Positions 30,800 to 43,006 of a DNA stretch of 64,000 nt are shown here, one piece after another (positions within the stretch are counted from its first letter, which is position 1; every line of letters starts with the position of its first letter). Below the pieces are notes generated by a model. That model had not been told where the DNA came from, searched no databases, and saw nothing but the letters and a program-made list of their open reading frames with translations. Origin of the DNA: Bathynomus jamesi (Eukaryota > Arthropoda > Malacostraca > Isopoda > Cirolanidae); the NCBI GenBank assembly GCA_023014485.1, contig JAJOZX010000922.1, forward strand, positions 563,001 to 627,000, given 5' to 3'. The position numbers were made by a program, and so were the translations under genes.

Positions 30800-31988
30800 T
30801 TTCGGGATGAAAAAGTCTTCAAGGGCGTACATACGACTCTTTTATGAACAACATTATACAGATAAGTGTTCAAATGATAAAACAAATCAAACAAAAAGTC
30901 TATAATAATAATTTTATTCATACATATTTTGTTAAATTGTAATTTAATCTTCAAAGAGTTCTCCATCCGCTATGATACCATTTGTGGATTCTCTCTGTGA
31001 AACTGGCCACTCGATGGGACCTCACCGCCCAAGCCATCTTCCTTCAAGATTGGTATCCAGAATCTCATGGACAACTGCAGAGTAATGTGGTGGCGCTCCA
31101 TCATGTTGATAAAGCCACTTCCTGCCAACACCATTAGTAAACTGTGGTAAAACTTTGTCTCTCAGTACCTGACAATAGCGTTTTCCATCCATCGTATCTC
31201 TCGATATACTGTACAAAGGAAAAGAGTCCTGAATAACCAATGCATTTCAACGGGTTTACCCTGTCATATTTTGGGGTTTTTTTTTTTGCTTACTAATGAA
31301 CGTTGTATTGTGTTTATTTCCTTTACTCGTTGAACCAAAGACACATTCATCTGAAAATTTGATCTTTCGAAAGAAATCTGGATCACTGTTGAACTTTTGT
31401 CTCATTGTTTCAGCAAACTGCAGCCGTCTGTCAGAATCATCGTTGTATACCAGCTGAGAGTAAATTGGGTTTGTTATCGTGGTACCACTATGATTTTAGT
31501 ATTTTTGCTACTGAAAATTTGGAATATTCAATTCCTCTGCGACTTTTCTCGTCGAAGTTGTTGGATCGACTTGAAAAGTGGCGAGGACATTTTCTTTGTT
31601 GTTGTCGCTGTTACTGACCTTCCGCTTCTTGGATGATCTTTTACCAGGTTCTCTGTTTCCAAAAGTTTGAGCTTCCAGTATCGAAGAGTGGTTGCATTTG
31701 GTGGTGGTTTATCATATTTTTGTTGAAATAAACACAAACTTTCTTCACAATTATTATAAGAGATAGCCCATGATACAGATACACTTTTTTCTTCATTGCT
31801 CATTCCATCCTTACTGATATGGCGCTTACTGGGGCTAGGGCCAAGGCCTTCCTGTTCTAGCCTAGGGTCATTCCTGGCCTTGTATAGTTGCTTTGAAAAG
31901 TATCACATACACTGCAGTGATATCACTGGACTTTATTTATTATTAAAAAATTATTTGTATGTATAAAATCCTTAAAGACTTTTCTCCC

Positions 31989-31996
<8 letters not shown>
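30800..31996 (-). mobile_element. Mariner remnant with broken transposase
   Basis: On the minus strand from 31803: MSNEEKSVSVSWAISYNNC, then HPRSGRSVTATTTKKM (N-terminal HTH and linker, open to 31528). Then a gap and 31240-31022 with KWLYQHDGAPPHYSAVVHE (second catalytic D). Probable TIRs are gggtgggagaaaagtcttta (reverse strand, about 31995) and gggatgaaaaagtcttcaa (30805). These match imperfectly, so the edges are uncertain. The middle of the catalytic domain is frameshifted. Confidence 0.75.

Positions 31997-32055
<59 letters not shown>
31994..32055. repeat. (TA)n tract
   Basis: It sits between a mariner and a hAT element. Confidence 0.95.
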
Positions 32056-33688
32056 CAAAGCTGGGCACAAACCGTTAATCCGTTAATCATTAATTAACGA
32101 AGTTAACTTTTTCGTTAAACGATTTAACTTTTAAGTTAACTTTGAAAACCATTATCGGACTAATTAACTTCCGTTACATTTAACTTCCGTTAACTCAAGT
32201 CCGTTAACCCAAAAAATTCATAAATAAACGTTTAAAAGTTTCTATTATTTTCAGTGCTGAGCAGGTGCGCAATTAATCCGCCACTGTTAATAGTGATGAA
32301 CGAATTTCCATTTCCGCAGTGCAAAATCAGGCGATATATTTGTTTCCGTCGCCACAATTTGTGTCTTACCAAATATGGTAGTTATTTATGGCATTGGTTT
32401 GAGCAAAACATGGTCGACTGTAAAATCAGGCGGAAAGATTTGCCATTTGAGTTGAATGTTTCAACTTCTTTCAAGAAATATCACGAGCATTTTAAGGCAC
32501 TTTCAATAATATATATGTAACAATTACAACAAATAACTACATTCGTTTCATTTGCAGTCTGTCTCTTGCGCAACATGTTTGTGCTGTGAATATTTAAAAA
32601 TAATCGTTGTCAAGTAAGTCATGTATATTTATAATATGTCTGTGAGTACCTTATTAGTAGTCTCCTTGATACATTTCAAGAACCATAAAACTGATCAGGT
32701 AAGATTTCAATTCTCATGTCACTTTGATGACATAAATTAAGTCAATTGATGTCTTACAATGGGAGCGTTTTCACCTTAACCCTTTATGTCCTGGCGGTAC
32801 TTCTAGGTACCACATCTTTAAAATCTCCATAATTATTTTTCTACCCGTTGATCCTGCCAGTACTTTCAAGTCCCAATGTGAATTAGTTTCTTTATGAGAT
32901 AATAGATGGCGTTGAGAAGTAAATGTGAGAGTGTGGCGCCAGAGGCTGTTTACTCTTTAGTATCTCTGCTGTGAAGACCGAAGAAATTTCAGTGCAATTA
33001 CTTTCCGAATATTCTGTGCCATATCTGTTCCAAATAACAAAGGTAAGGGTTATTTTATTTTTATCTTGTTCTTGAAATGTTCAAGAATGCTTCAAACAAT
33101 TGTTGTTCTTGTTATTATTTTTAAGTGTGAAATAATAAAGGATTTATTGAGTCAACTTCTAAGTACCAACAGGACAAAAGGGGCATAAGTCTACATCGTT
33201 TTCTTTTGGTTTTCTTTCAATTTTATGGATGACTATTTTAATTTATGTGGAAATATTTGAACTTGAACTCATGTGTTTACACAAGATGCTGCCTTCTTGG
33301 GTGAGCAAGTGTTGGTGGACTTGTTCATCAAGTTCAACACAGCCATCCCCTCCAGTGCTGCAGTGGAGCGTTTGTTCTCTATGGGCAAGGACATCCTGAG
33401 GGCCAAGAGATCATCCCTGTCTGATGAAAACTTTGATATGCTAATTTTCATGAAGGGCAACATGCATCTCACGGACAAAATGGAGAACGAGAAGAAGAGG
33501 GAAAATTAAATTATATGTATATTGTGTTTTTCATTTTTTTTATAATAAAAGTTAACGTTAACGGTTTATCGGTAACTTCCGTTACATGTTTAACGAATTA
33601 ACGGATTAACGGTTAACGAAGTTAACTTTTTGGTTAACGGATTAGCGGTTAACGAAGTTAACTTTTTGGTTGACGGTGCCCACCACTG
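32056..33688 (+). mobile_element. hAT remnant with GTTAAC-rich ends
   Basis: The ends CAAAGCTGGGCAC and, inverted, CAGTGGTGGGCACC are hAT-like. Both subterminal regions are packed with GTTAAC/CGTTAA motifs (32075-32215 and 33550-33675). The interior keeps only a C-terminal transposase piece (33273-33509). The related element at 47343 has the same end sequence. A clean 8-bp duplication is not visible because the site lies in (TA)n. Confidence 0.85.
33273..33509 (+). pseudogene. hAT transposase C-terminal dimerisation domain, 78 codons open
   Basis: It encodes LVDLFIKFNTAIPSSAAVER and LFSMGKDILRAKRSSLSDEN, the standard hATC signature (S.AAVER.FS..). It is open from an ATG at 33273 to a stop at 33507-33509. 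The upstream catalytic part is absent. The intact state of this isolated domain is notable, though 78 codons can stay open by chance. Confidence 0.85.
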
Positions 33689-33716
33689 TATAATATATAT
33701 ATATATGTGTGTGTGT

Positions 33717-34005
33717 GCCTCGGTGGTGTAGTGGTTAGCGTCGCTGACTACGAATCCATCGGCCCCGGGTTCGAGACCCGACGGCAGCCGGCGCGCAGCA
33801 AAACCCAGCTGTTCATCCTTCCACACAATAAAGAAAGTGGTTGGTAGATAAATGGGTACCCTAAGTGGCCTAGTGGTTAAGACGCTGGGCTGCTGATGGG
33901 GCGTGGCTCGGATTCCACGTTAAACTGTAGGTCTAGGTGGAGTGAAAAGCTTGACCTTCGTCAGAATAAACAATTCGGGCGGAAGCTAACCAAAGGTTAA
34001 AGGTT
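33717..34005 (+). mobile_element. Dimeric tRNA-derived SINE, complete copy
   Basis: Unit 1 (33717-33790) has an A box (gtggtgtagtggttagcg) and B box (gggttcgagacccg), folding like a tRNA. A linker (agcccagctgttcatcc type) leads to unit 2 (33853-33925), with ggcctagtggttaagacgct (A box) and cggattccacg (B box). The tail (33926-34003) includes aagcttgaccttcgtcagaa and ends near ctaaccaaaggtt. Other copies are at 51623 and 60965. It is flanked by (TA)n. Confidence 0.88.
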
Positions 34006-34237
34006 ATATATATATATATATATTATATAAATTCGTTTACAGTTTTTATTACTACTAGCTGTATTATGGAAATTATTTTGCTTTCCTCTGTCAATAAAAC
34101 TTTCGGCACTTATTCCTTTTCCCCCCCGCATTTCTGAAAACAGAGCTCTGCATATAAGATTTCAAAAGACAATTTTTTAATAAATAAATCTTCATTTGCA
34201 TATCTTTCATTGACCTAACCGGGCAAATGAATGCCCT
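34006..34237. other. Unassigned short spacer
   Basis: It contains (TA)n at 34007-34026 and AT-rich sequence. Confidence 0.4.
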
Positions 34238-34258
34238 TCATGGCCGTTCTGAAACAAC

Positions 34259-34868
34259 CACAACGCGTTGTGGACGATTCGGATAAGACCACAACGCGTT
34301 GTGGACGATTCGGATAGGATCACAAGGCGTTGTGGACGATTCGGATAGGATCACAAGGCGTTGTGGACGATTCGGATAGGATCACAAGGCGTTGTGGACG
34401 ATTCGGATAGGATCACAACGCGTTGTGGGCGATTCGGATAGGATCACAACGCGTTGTGGGCGATTCGGATAGGATCACAACGCGTTGTGGGCGATTCGGA
34501 TAGGATCACAACGCGTTGTGGGCGATTCGGATAGGATCACAACGCGTTGTGGGCGATTCGGATAGGATCACAACGCGTTGTGGGCGATTCGGATAGGATC
34601 ACAACGCGTTGTGGCGATTCGGATAGGATCACAACGCGTTGTGGGCGATTCGGATAGGATCACAACGCGTTGTGGGCGATTCGGATAGGATCACAACGCG
34701 TTGTGGGCGATTCGGATAGGATCACAACGCGTTGTGGGCGATTCGGATAGGATCACAACGCGTTGTGGGCGATTCGGATAGGATCACAACGCGTTGTGGA
34801 CGATTCGGATAGGATCACAACGCGTTGTGGACGATTTGGATATGATCACAACGCGTTGTGGACGATAT
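34259..34868. repeat. 31-bp tandem satellite, about 20 units, each with a 14-bp palindrome
   Basis: Units start at 34259, 34290, 34321 and so on to 34847, with period 31 (one unit is 30). Each contains the perfect palindrome CACAACGCGTTGTG (mutated to CACAAGGCGTTGTG in three early units), then g(g/a)cgattcggatagga. Outer units carry GTGGAC; the inner block of about 12 carries GTGGGC, the pattern expected if the array grew from its middle. Confidence 0.97.
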
Positions 34869-34879
34869 GAAAATTATTG

Positions 34880-35013
34880 AATGCCCGGTTAGGTCATGTA
34901 CGCCCTTGATGATTGGTTAGGTTAAGTCGTGATATTTTCGTTAAAACTAACGAAAATATCGCGGCTTAACCTAACCAATCGTCAAGGACGTACAATTAAC
35001 CTAACCGGGCATT
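34880..35013. repeat. Palindrome related to the 25686 foldback
   Basis: aatgcccggttagg...cctaaccgggcatt are exact inverted ends. The core contains gatgattggttaggttaag and tgatattttcgtta, matching the arms of 25686-25888. The centre is taacgaaaatatcg. Confidence 0.9.
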
Positions 35014-35075
35014 CAGTTGACCTAACCGGGCACTCAGTTGACCTAACCTGGCACTCAGTTGACCTAACCAGTTGG
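35009..35075 (+). repeat. About 21-bp tandem repeat (CACTCAGTTGACCTAACCGGG)
   Basis: Three to four imperfect units follow the palindrome directly. The unit includes its CCTAACCGGGCA end, so it probably arose by slippage from it. Confidence 0.85.
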
Positions 35076-35300
35076 TTAATTTTTACATTTACGTCTCATT
35101 CTAAAGTTGCTTAAAATTAATCGAAACCTAAGGGAAAATTATTGATAATAATTTTTTAAAGGACTTTATCTTTTTTCTAGCATATCTGCTGAACTTTGCT
35201 TTTTAATCGGTGAATACGTCGATAAATATACGTCGTGTTTATATAATTTCAATATACATCGTGTTTAAATAGAGTTTGATGAAAGACATCAGTGTGTGGT
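35076..35300. other. AT-rich spacer inside the inverted satellite block
   Basis: A 27-28 bp near-repeat (atatacgtcgtgtttatataattt / atatacatcgtgtttaaat) lies at 35226-35274. No gene. Confidence 0.5.
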
Positions 35301-35497
35301 CGTTTCAAATCGTCCACAACGCATTGTGGTCATATCCGAATCGTCCACAACGCGTTGCAGTTGTTTGAGAACGGCCATGAAGCGAAAAAATATCTAACAT
35401 CGGTGTGTGGTCACTTAGGTGCATCCACAACGCGTTGTGGCTGTTTTTTTCGCTCACTGAGCGATTTCGATGTTTGGGCGTAACATATATATATATA

Positions 35498-36296
35498 TCG
35501 GGTCGGCAAAAAAAAGGGGAGTCCTCGAACTTTGGCTGTAAAATACAAAGTTATGGTCAGATTTCAGTATTTTTTTCACACCCCATAACTAAGTAAATTT
35601 CCTATACGGTGAGCGGATTTCAAAGAAAGCTAATGAAAATTACGGATTTATTGAACATTTCTTTATGCCACTGGAAATTCTCCATTTACACTACTACTGC
35701 ATTGTATGTGCAAATAAAAAGCTACAAAGTACTCACATATGGTGCTACCTTGATGTTAAAAAAACTGCGATATGTTTACCACGAACTTCTACAACCTTTT
35801 TCAATTTAGGACGGAACTCATCTATGGCTTTATTGATTTGTTCTTGTGGTAGCTCATCCCATTTTTTCAGAAGCTGTCGTAAATGAGCGACATTTCTTAC
35901 TTTGACCCGATAAATTCTGTGACAAATTTTCCCAAAGGCCGTAATCAACAGGATTTAGGATTTAAATCAGGACTGTTTGGTGGCCAAATTTAATACCGCT
36001 ACCTGGTATTCTTTTGATATCCCCTGTTTTATCGATTTTCTTGAGAAGCTTGTCCAAACCTCCTGCAGTTGGCTTACGTTAATTAAAATCGCTTTAATTA
36101 TCAACTTGAACCTATGATTAACAAGATTTTTCTGGGATATTCGCCATAAATCTAATTTCTCAGCTAAAATGCTAAAAGATGGCATACAAACCATAAAATT
36201 ACCTAGTACTAACATACTAAAATTGCATGGTTCTATGTACTGTATCTGCCGAGATATGAAAGATTTAAAAGGTCTCTTTTTTTTTTGCCGACCCGA
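35498..36296 (-). mobile_element. Tc1/mariner remnant, 799 bp, TIR TCGGGTCGGCAAAAAAAAGG
   Basis: Both ends read TCGGGTCGGC inward with TA outside, inside (TA)n. The minus strand from about 35995 has broken codons for a (P)xSPDLNPVDYGLW-like motif, then 35948-35745 NVAHLRQLLKKWDEL and INKAIDEFRPKLKKVVEVRG: the C-terminus of a mariner-type transposase. The rest of the gene is deleted. Confidence 0.88.
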
Positions 36297-37644
36297 TATA
36301 TATTATTGGCCTGTTGATTGTAGGCCCTCTAATAATGTAATTACGTTGATTATGTAGATTGTTTATAGGCCACCAGTTGATCTTTCGATCAAAACAAATA
36401 AATGTCATTAATAAAGGAGATTAATAAACTTCTGTTTTTTTAGTTTAATTAGCAAAACGTTAAATGATAATTGTTTACAGTGAATCACGTTACACTGTTT
36501 GCATTGAATAAAGAGTTATGCGCGTTTGAAGTGTTAAGCAGTGAATAACGCTACAAGTGAATGAATGCAAATTCACAAGATAAATTATATTTTAATTAGA
36601 TTATTGATTGAAATTCAGTTCGTTTTCAATTATAATTCAGTGTTTACGATTGAAAAAGGGAATGACAAAATATGCCCAGGCTGAGGGCCTGTTACAATGG
36701 TTGTTTCATGGCGGAACGTCAGCGCGTGACAGAAGGTCGAAGCATGCGAGAGCTTTCTCCGAGGAAGATGCTGTGTGTGAGATGTGACGTTGTCTTACGT
36801 CTATCTGGTCGAAAACAATGAAGGCCTTGTTTGAAGCAGAGAGGCAATCGAGGGAAATCTTGTTTCGGCATGAGAACGAGTGAATGTTCGCATGAATGCT
36901 GAAGAAGGTGTCGCTGAGGAAATGCCTGAAGCGTGTCACCAATATATATATATATATATATATGATTAATGGTATATTTTGAAGATAAAACTGTATGTAC
37001 CGAACACGTAACTTACAAAAAATATACATATTTTTGAAGGAAGTAACGGAACAAAGTCGATCTGCACCATGTCGACACGCATAATGTCGATACTAAATAC
37101 TTAGTTTAAATTAGGTCAGATTAGGTTAGGTTATATTATGCCCGGTTAGGTTACGATTGTTAGGTTAGGTTAATTTTTCATTGAAAATCTGAAACGTAAT
37201 TCGAAATCTGAAATGCATATATACTCGCATAAGGTCCAACGTCGATATAACGAAAATTGATCTTGTTCATGTAACGCTTTAGAAGTATTATAAAGACAAT
37301 GGAAAAACTAACATAACATTTTATAAGCAGTTAATTTAAATTCTTTTCATTAACATAATTTACATATTTTAGGACACTTTTGTAATGCCATTTATCGAAC
37401 TTTGCTCAAAAACTTTCTTAAAAAAAACCTTCTGTTGCGAGCTTTCAAAAATTAATATTTCTGAAATGATTCGAAAGTTAAACAGAAAAAAAGATAATAG
37501 GATTTAATTGTTACAGACTAAAGATAAATAATGAGATGTCAAGAAGGCTAGAAAACAATTGATAAAATTCCAACGCAAAGAAAACGATGAAAAAAAAGCA
37601 AATGGGATACTTAAGGAGATATGACAAAGATGATTAGGTTGTCT
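36297..37644. other. Gene-free spacer
   Basis: No coding motif. 36670-36940 is less AT-rich than its surroundings and may be an unrecognised element. CCTAACC/GGTTAGG scraps lie at 37120-37175. (TA)n is at 36942-36963. Confidence 0.4.
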
Positions 37645-38510
37645 ATGAGAGAGAGAGAGAGAGAGAGAGAGGTTACATGGAGTTACAAGGACAAGTAGTA
37701 CCTCAAAAGGCCTTGCTGCCCATACCGAGAAGGTACCAATGGCAAAAGGTGCCAGGGAAAAATTCCTACACATTGTCACAGCTGGCTTCTCGAACAGCCA
37801 CCCCAGAAGACAGTAACACACATCCTCAAAGAGTGTGCAAGATTCGGTCTAACCTTTTCCTGAACTGATCCACAGAGGAACTGTTCACAACTTCTGAAGA
37901 TAGCCTGTTCCACGTGGCACAGATCTTATAGGTAAAGTAATTCCCACACACACTACTGCTAAACCGTTTCAAATCCAACTTCCAACCATTGTTGTGAGTA
38001 GAGTTATCGTTAAATTAAACATGCTCCTAAAATTGACATCGTCGAACCCGTGTAAGAGCTTGAAAACCTCGATGAGTTGACCGCACAGTCTCCGAGTTTC
38101 CAGCGAAAGCAAATTCAAGGCGTGTGAGCGTCGATTGTAGCCCATATGCCTAACAGAAGGGATTAACTTTGTGGCCTTCGCCTGGACTCGCTCCAGCCTG
38201 TCAATATCTTTCCTGAGGGTGAGCGACCAGAACTGCACAGCGTACTCCGGGTGCGGTCGAACCAGGGAATTGTACAGAGAGAGCACAATCTCCCGATATA
38301 AATTGTCTCCTGATATAACCCAACAGCTTCTGGGCGTTTTTCTCCACCTCTACGCACTGTTTGGTAAAGTCCTTTCCTAAATCAGTGACCTCGATATTAC
38401 TCCCCAACATGGAGTAGTCCGACTTGGGATTGGCGTAGCCAATGTGCATAACCTTACATTTACCCCAAGTTGAATTTTTCGGACCACTCTCCTATCCTGA
38501 GAGAGAGAGA
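37645..38510 (-). pseudogene. CR1-like LINE, copy 2, 3' part
   Basis: It is the reverse-strand counterpart of 23500-24340. Blocks: MHIGYANPKSDYSMLGSNIE (38449 downward), then LYNSLVRPHPEYAVQFWS and VRHMGYNRRSHALNLLSLET (38286-37969). The 3' end is at 37645-37700, ending in (CT)n (written (GA)n on the plus strand). It is 5' truncated in another (GA)n at 38496-38520. Several small indels. Only the post-FADD part remains. Confidence 0.9.
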
Positions 38511-40120
38511 GAGAGGAGAGAGAATGTCAAAGTATAAATGATTTCTTTGTCAAAGAATTGCTAAGAAATATAGGATGAACTTTTAATTGGAAAGTTGACA
38601 AAACTTTCACCAAAAATAATCTCGCTAATGATGAAAATGTTGATAACATTTTTTTTTTGTTTTATTTAAAGACATTTTACAAACTTTCTTATTTTGTTTA
38701 CGTTGTTCGATGAGCAATTAATTTTTATTTGTCTTTTCTGTTCAAACCTTAAAAAGGCGTTGGCTTTTCAAGTGTTTTTATTAACGAATTTTTACAGTCG
38801 TAAAATAACTTAACTCCCACTTTTATTTAATTTTGTAAATAAATACTAATTGGCAATTTAGGTACTAAATTAACTATATAGTAAATTTTATAACTAAGAA
38901 AGAAAAACAAAAATTTGTTCTTCTATTGGTGAAGCATGGACAAATTTGCCGCTAAATCAATACAAATATTTTGGTTGGTTCAGTTTTCATCCAGAGGCTC
39001 GTCGTATTAAGAACATGAACTAATATTTTTGGGTATTGATACGTATAAAATTTAAGCCACGATGTTAGCGTAATTCAAAAACTTTAATATTGTTGTTATA
39101 AGGTTTTATTATTCATCAACTATATAAAAATGTTAATGGTAGTTAAGGTAATAACATTTATATCAATGTATAATTATAAAGCTGGTAATATATATATTAA
39201 TCTCGCGCATTCAAATTGACGCTGATTTTACTAAGTAAGGTATTCTACGGATGATGGTTTCCCATACATCGATTGCATGACAATAGAACTCAAGTCATTT
39301 CCCGCCTCATTTGCCATTCATTAATCATTATCCTCAAGGGGTTTTCATTGAATTTATCACAGTTCACAGACTTGGCTCAGACAGTCAAGAATTTCAATTA
39401 ACGGTTGTTTGTGAAAAAATGATTAAGTCTCTTTGCCATTCTGGATATGTTCTGGATACTGTATACGTCATCCTAGAATCCCACGGAATCGTTCGAAATC
39501 CTGAAGAACACAGATCCTTCTTTCCGCAAACAGTTTTGGAGTTAGAAATGCTGCACTCCTCCGGATATGCATTAAAGCTGACTCAAGGTTTTCTCTGAGA
39601 AATTACAGGAGTTCTGGGCGGATATTCTCTTTATTCTTAACGGAACTGGTCTAATAAACTATATTTTGGAATCCACAACAATTTACAAGTGACTACTCTT
39701 ATTTATTTATAAATTAAAATATCCTACTTTTCTTAATAATTATACTTTTACGGGTCAAATGATCAACATAGCCTAAGCATGAGGCCGAGGCTGTAGTATA
39801 AAAACTTGACGTCCTTCATCACTATTCTCTACTAATCATAGCATACAGTTTCTATACAATATGCACTTGGCCTAATGTATGCATACAATAATTGTTAGCT
39901 ATAGTTCCTGAAAAAGCTCGCATAAAGCTTGCAGCCTGACTAACCCAGTAACTTTAATGACTTGCTCTGTATAGGCTAAACACGGCCTATATGCTTATAC
40001 ATGCTTTATAAACCAGTATTACGCAATACTGTAGATTAGTACTTATTTATGCATCAAATTTTGTACTTATTAGCTAATTATTCGCTAATTGTTTTCATAC
40101 TTCAAAGTAAAGCTCATATA
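38511..40120. other. Gene-free AT-rich spacer
   Basis: ORF 39311-39598 (95 codons) has ordinary-looking composition but no motif I recognise. Nothing else supported. Confidence 0.4.
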
Positions 40121-42263
40121 CATTGGCGGATCCAGGGTGCGGGGCCAAAGGGACCATGACATCCCCAAAGCTGATAAAGGTGGGGCTAACATCACTTTTG
40201 GCCCTCCCCCCGAAAAATCACGTAAAATACTTTCTTACCGTTTTCCTTTATGCTACCTACAAAAGTGCTCTATATATCTACCTGCTTTTTTCGATTTACC
40301 TGAAATCCATATATTGATCACTTACTTGTGTTTGCGTGGATCTTTTTATGTCCCAATACTTTAGAACATTTCTTGTGAATCTAGCAATTTTCAGTTTTTT
40401 TAGGATGGATCTAGTGACACTTGGTAATTTGACTTGGCAATTCTAACCTGAAATACCGTTGACTAGTTTCAGTGTCCAGTCAGATTTGTTCCTAATCGTC
40501 TTGTCTTTGTCACGACGCAAATCCCCTTTGCCTTGTTTGTTTGTTTGTTGTACTACATTATGGCTTCCACTTTTATTCAGTGGCTATTCTTGCCATGGCC
40601 CGTAAGATAAGGAAGTAGGCATTAGAGAATGGAAGCAGGGATAAGGAAGGGAGAGACGTTCAGTGATGGCGTGTGCGACGAGGCGCTACTCACAGTAACA
40701 ATCAGCCCTGTGCTAAGGGTCAGGAAACGATAGAAAGGTAAATAAAGAGATTTTTTATTTTTGGAGGATTTTTTGCGTAGAAATTTTGCCAAGGCCCTCA
40801 AATTTGGGATGTATACATGACATGTATTGCATCGTATTTCTTTGATGATAAAAAGACGTTTTGATGGTGGAGGAAGAGGAAAAAGCTGAATGCACTTTAA
40901 ACATTGCCTTTGGAACGACATAATATACAAAAGACAGGATCTCTTCTACCAAGCCCAAAACACTTGAAGACCTAATGACCAAAGTCTATGAAGTAATCAA
41001 CAACATCCCAGCTGAGCTATTTCCAAAAATTATGTCAAACATTTGTTTAAGGTTGAATACTGTGTTTCAAAAAATGGTGATTACAAGTTAACGTTAATAA
41101 ACTGTTTTACGTACCTACTACATTTGTCTGTGTCAAGATTCCTTTTTTTTTAGTTTAGAACATTTATTCAGAAGTAGGGGCATTTTTGGGGATACCTGGT
41201 GTGTATATATACAGGGTGTTCCATAAGTCCGTCATCATAGGATAAATTCATATCTTTCTATTTCTACAAACCATAATTCATATTTTTCTCTTTCTACAGG
41301 CCATAATGTCTGTGAGCAAGGAAGAACGAATCCAGATAATTCTACTCATAGGAAATCGGAGTCAAAGAGAGGCCGCTGCTGAATTTAACAGACTGCATCC
41401 AGACCGCGAGCCAATAACAGAATTGTATTAGCAGACTTGTTGCAAAGTTTAAGGAAACAGGATCCATAGAAGATAAACCACGCAGTGGACCTTCAAGGAG
41501 GTCCACTGACGATGATACAGCGACTGCTATCCTGGCTCATTTTAACAGAAGTCCCAATAAGTCTCTTCGGCGATTGTCCGCCGAGACAGGAGTGTCGAAA
41601 AGTAGCATCCATCGCATTCTTCAGGCTCACAAATGGCATCCATACAAACTTCAGATCCTACAGAAATTAAGCGAAGATGATCCCGACCGGCGGATGGAAT
41701 TTTGTGAATGGGCTACGGAACAATATGCTCGGGATGCCAATTTCCCGTCCACCATTCTGTTCAGTGACGAGGCTGTTTTTTATGGAAATGGTGAGGTAAA
41801 TCGACAGAACACCCGCTACTGGTCTCAAAACAACCCTCACTGGTATACCTCTTCAAAGGAACAAGGTGCATCTCTGGTGATGGTATGATGTGGCATTTGG
41901 AAGGATCGCATCATAGGCCCCCTCTTTTTCGATGAACATGTCATTGGAGGCACCTACCTACGTATGCTAAAGGAAGAAGCATTTCCCAGTGTCTTGAACG
42001 AAGAAGGAAATTTCCCAACATGGTTCCAGCAAGACGGCGCTCCTGCACATTACAGCACCCAAGTAAGGAAATACCTGTACCAACAATTTCCTGGTCATTC
42101 GATAGGACGTCGAGGGCCTGTGGAATGGCCAGCTAGAAGCCCGGATCTCACGCCACTAGATTTTTATCTCTGGGGCCACTTGAAAGCGCTGGTATACGCA
42201 GAGAAAATTAGGAGTGTTGAACATTTGCGGCAGCGCATTATTGGGGCATGTAACACCATTACT

Positions 42264-42271
42264 CCTGACAT
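42264..42271. repeat. 8-bp target duplication CCTGACAT, left
   Basis: It matches 43007-43014 exactly. Confidence 0.93.
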
Positions 42272-43006
42272 CAGGTCCGGCGCCAGCCTATTTGGCGCCC
42301 TTAGCAGGACTGCAGCTGGCGCCCCACCCGCCTCCCACTTCACGATTGGGTTTGCCCACAAAGTAATCAAGGTACCATATTGAAGAAACTATTTGCCTTA
42401 CACTGATCTATTTTAATTTGCTAATACATACATTTATTATAAAATTATAAAATCATTTCACAGTTCAAGAAAGTGTCATGACCAATCAAAACAGCGAGTA
42501 AAGCGAGGCATATGTAGTAACAAATCAGAACGCTCAAAAGTGCTAAAATATGCGTGCAAAAAGGACATATCTACTGTTTTTTCCAAGCAAGAAGGGCATA
42601 TGTCACATAAAAACAGTTATTCGCTTATTGACGACTCCCGGAACTCATTTAAGCCGTAAATAAGCCGAGTCGCTTATTGACGACTCCCGTCTGTGCGCGC
42701 AACATTTTTAAATCGCTTATTTACGACTCCCGTCCCTAAAGGGTTAAAGGTCGTGATAGTGAAAGTTCTATAATGACCCAATAAGATGAATAAGTTAATT
42801 ATGTAAATATCAGTCAAGCTAAACTGGTGTACATACGTCGTACAACCTTTCATCATTTGTCTATGCTTCTCATTCCTTCATTATTTTTTTCATGTTGTTC
42901 TTACATAATACTATCAGATGTGCACAGGGCGGGAGGCGCTGGCGCCCCCCAGATCTTTGGCGCCCTTAGCATTTACTAACCTCGTCTAATGGAAGCGGCG
43001 GCCCTG
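42272..43006. mobile_element. hAT-type MITE, 735 bp, inside the mariner transposase
   Basis: Ends CAGGTCCGGCGCCAG and, inverted, CAGGGCCGCCGCTTCC. The perfect duplication CCTGACAT is on both sides. Both subterminal regions contain ggcgcccttagc-type blocks. A minisatellite-like stretch at 42620-42735 repeats cttattgacgactcccg three times. No transposase. Different from the 957/9676 family. Confidence 0.93.

Larger units (their letters stand above)
34238..35460. repeat. Inverted satellite block around a 31-bp repeat array
   Basis: The left arm (34238-34310: cttcatggccgttct..., then two satellite units) is repeated in inverted form at about 35318-35385 (...gaacggccatgaag). A further unit lies at 35425-35442. 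The right side holds only about three units, the left 20. This suggests one large foldback whose left arm expanded. Confidence 0.8.

Noticed and set aside
34259..34868. Regular 31-bp repeats resembling a CRISPR array
   Set aside because: Units are contiguous with no variable spacers, and the whole window is eukaryotic transposon DNA.
39311..39598. 95-codon ORF as a host gene
   Set aside because: No motif, no splice context, no start context or neighbour that supports it.
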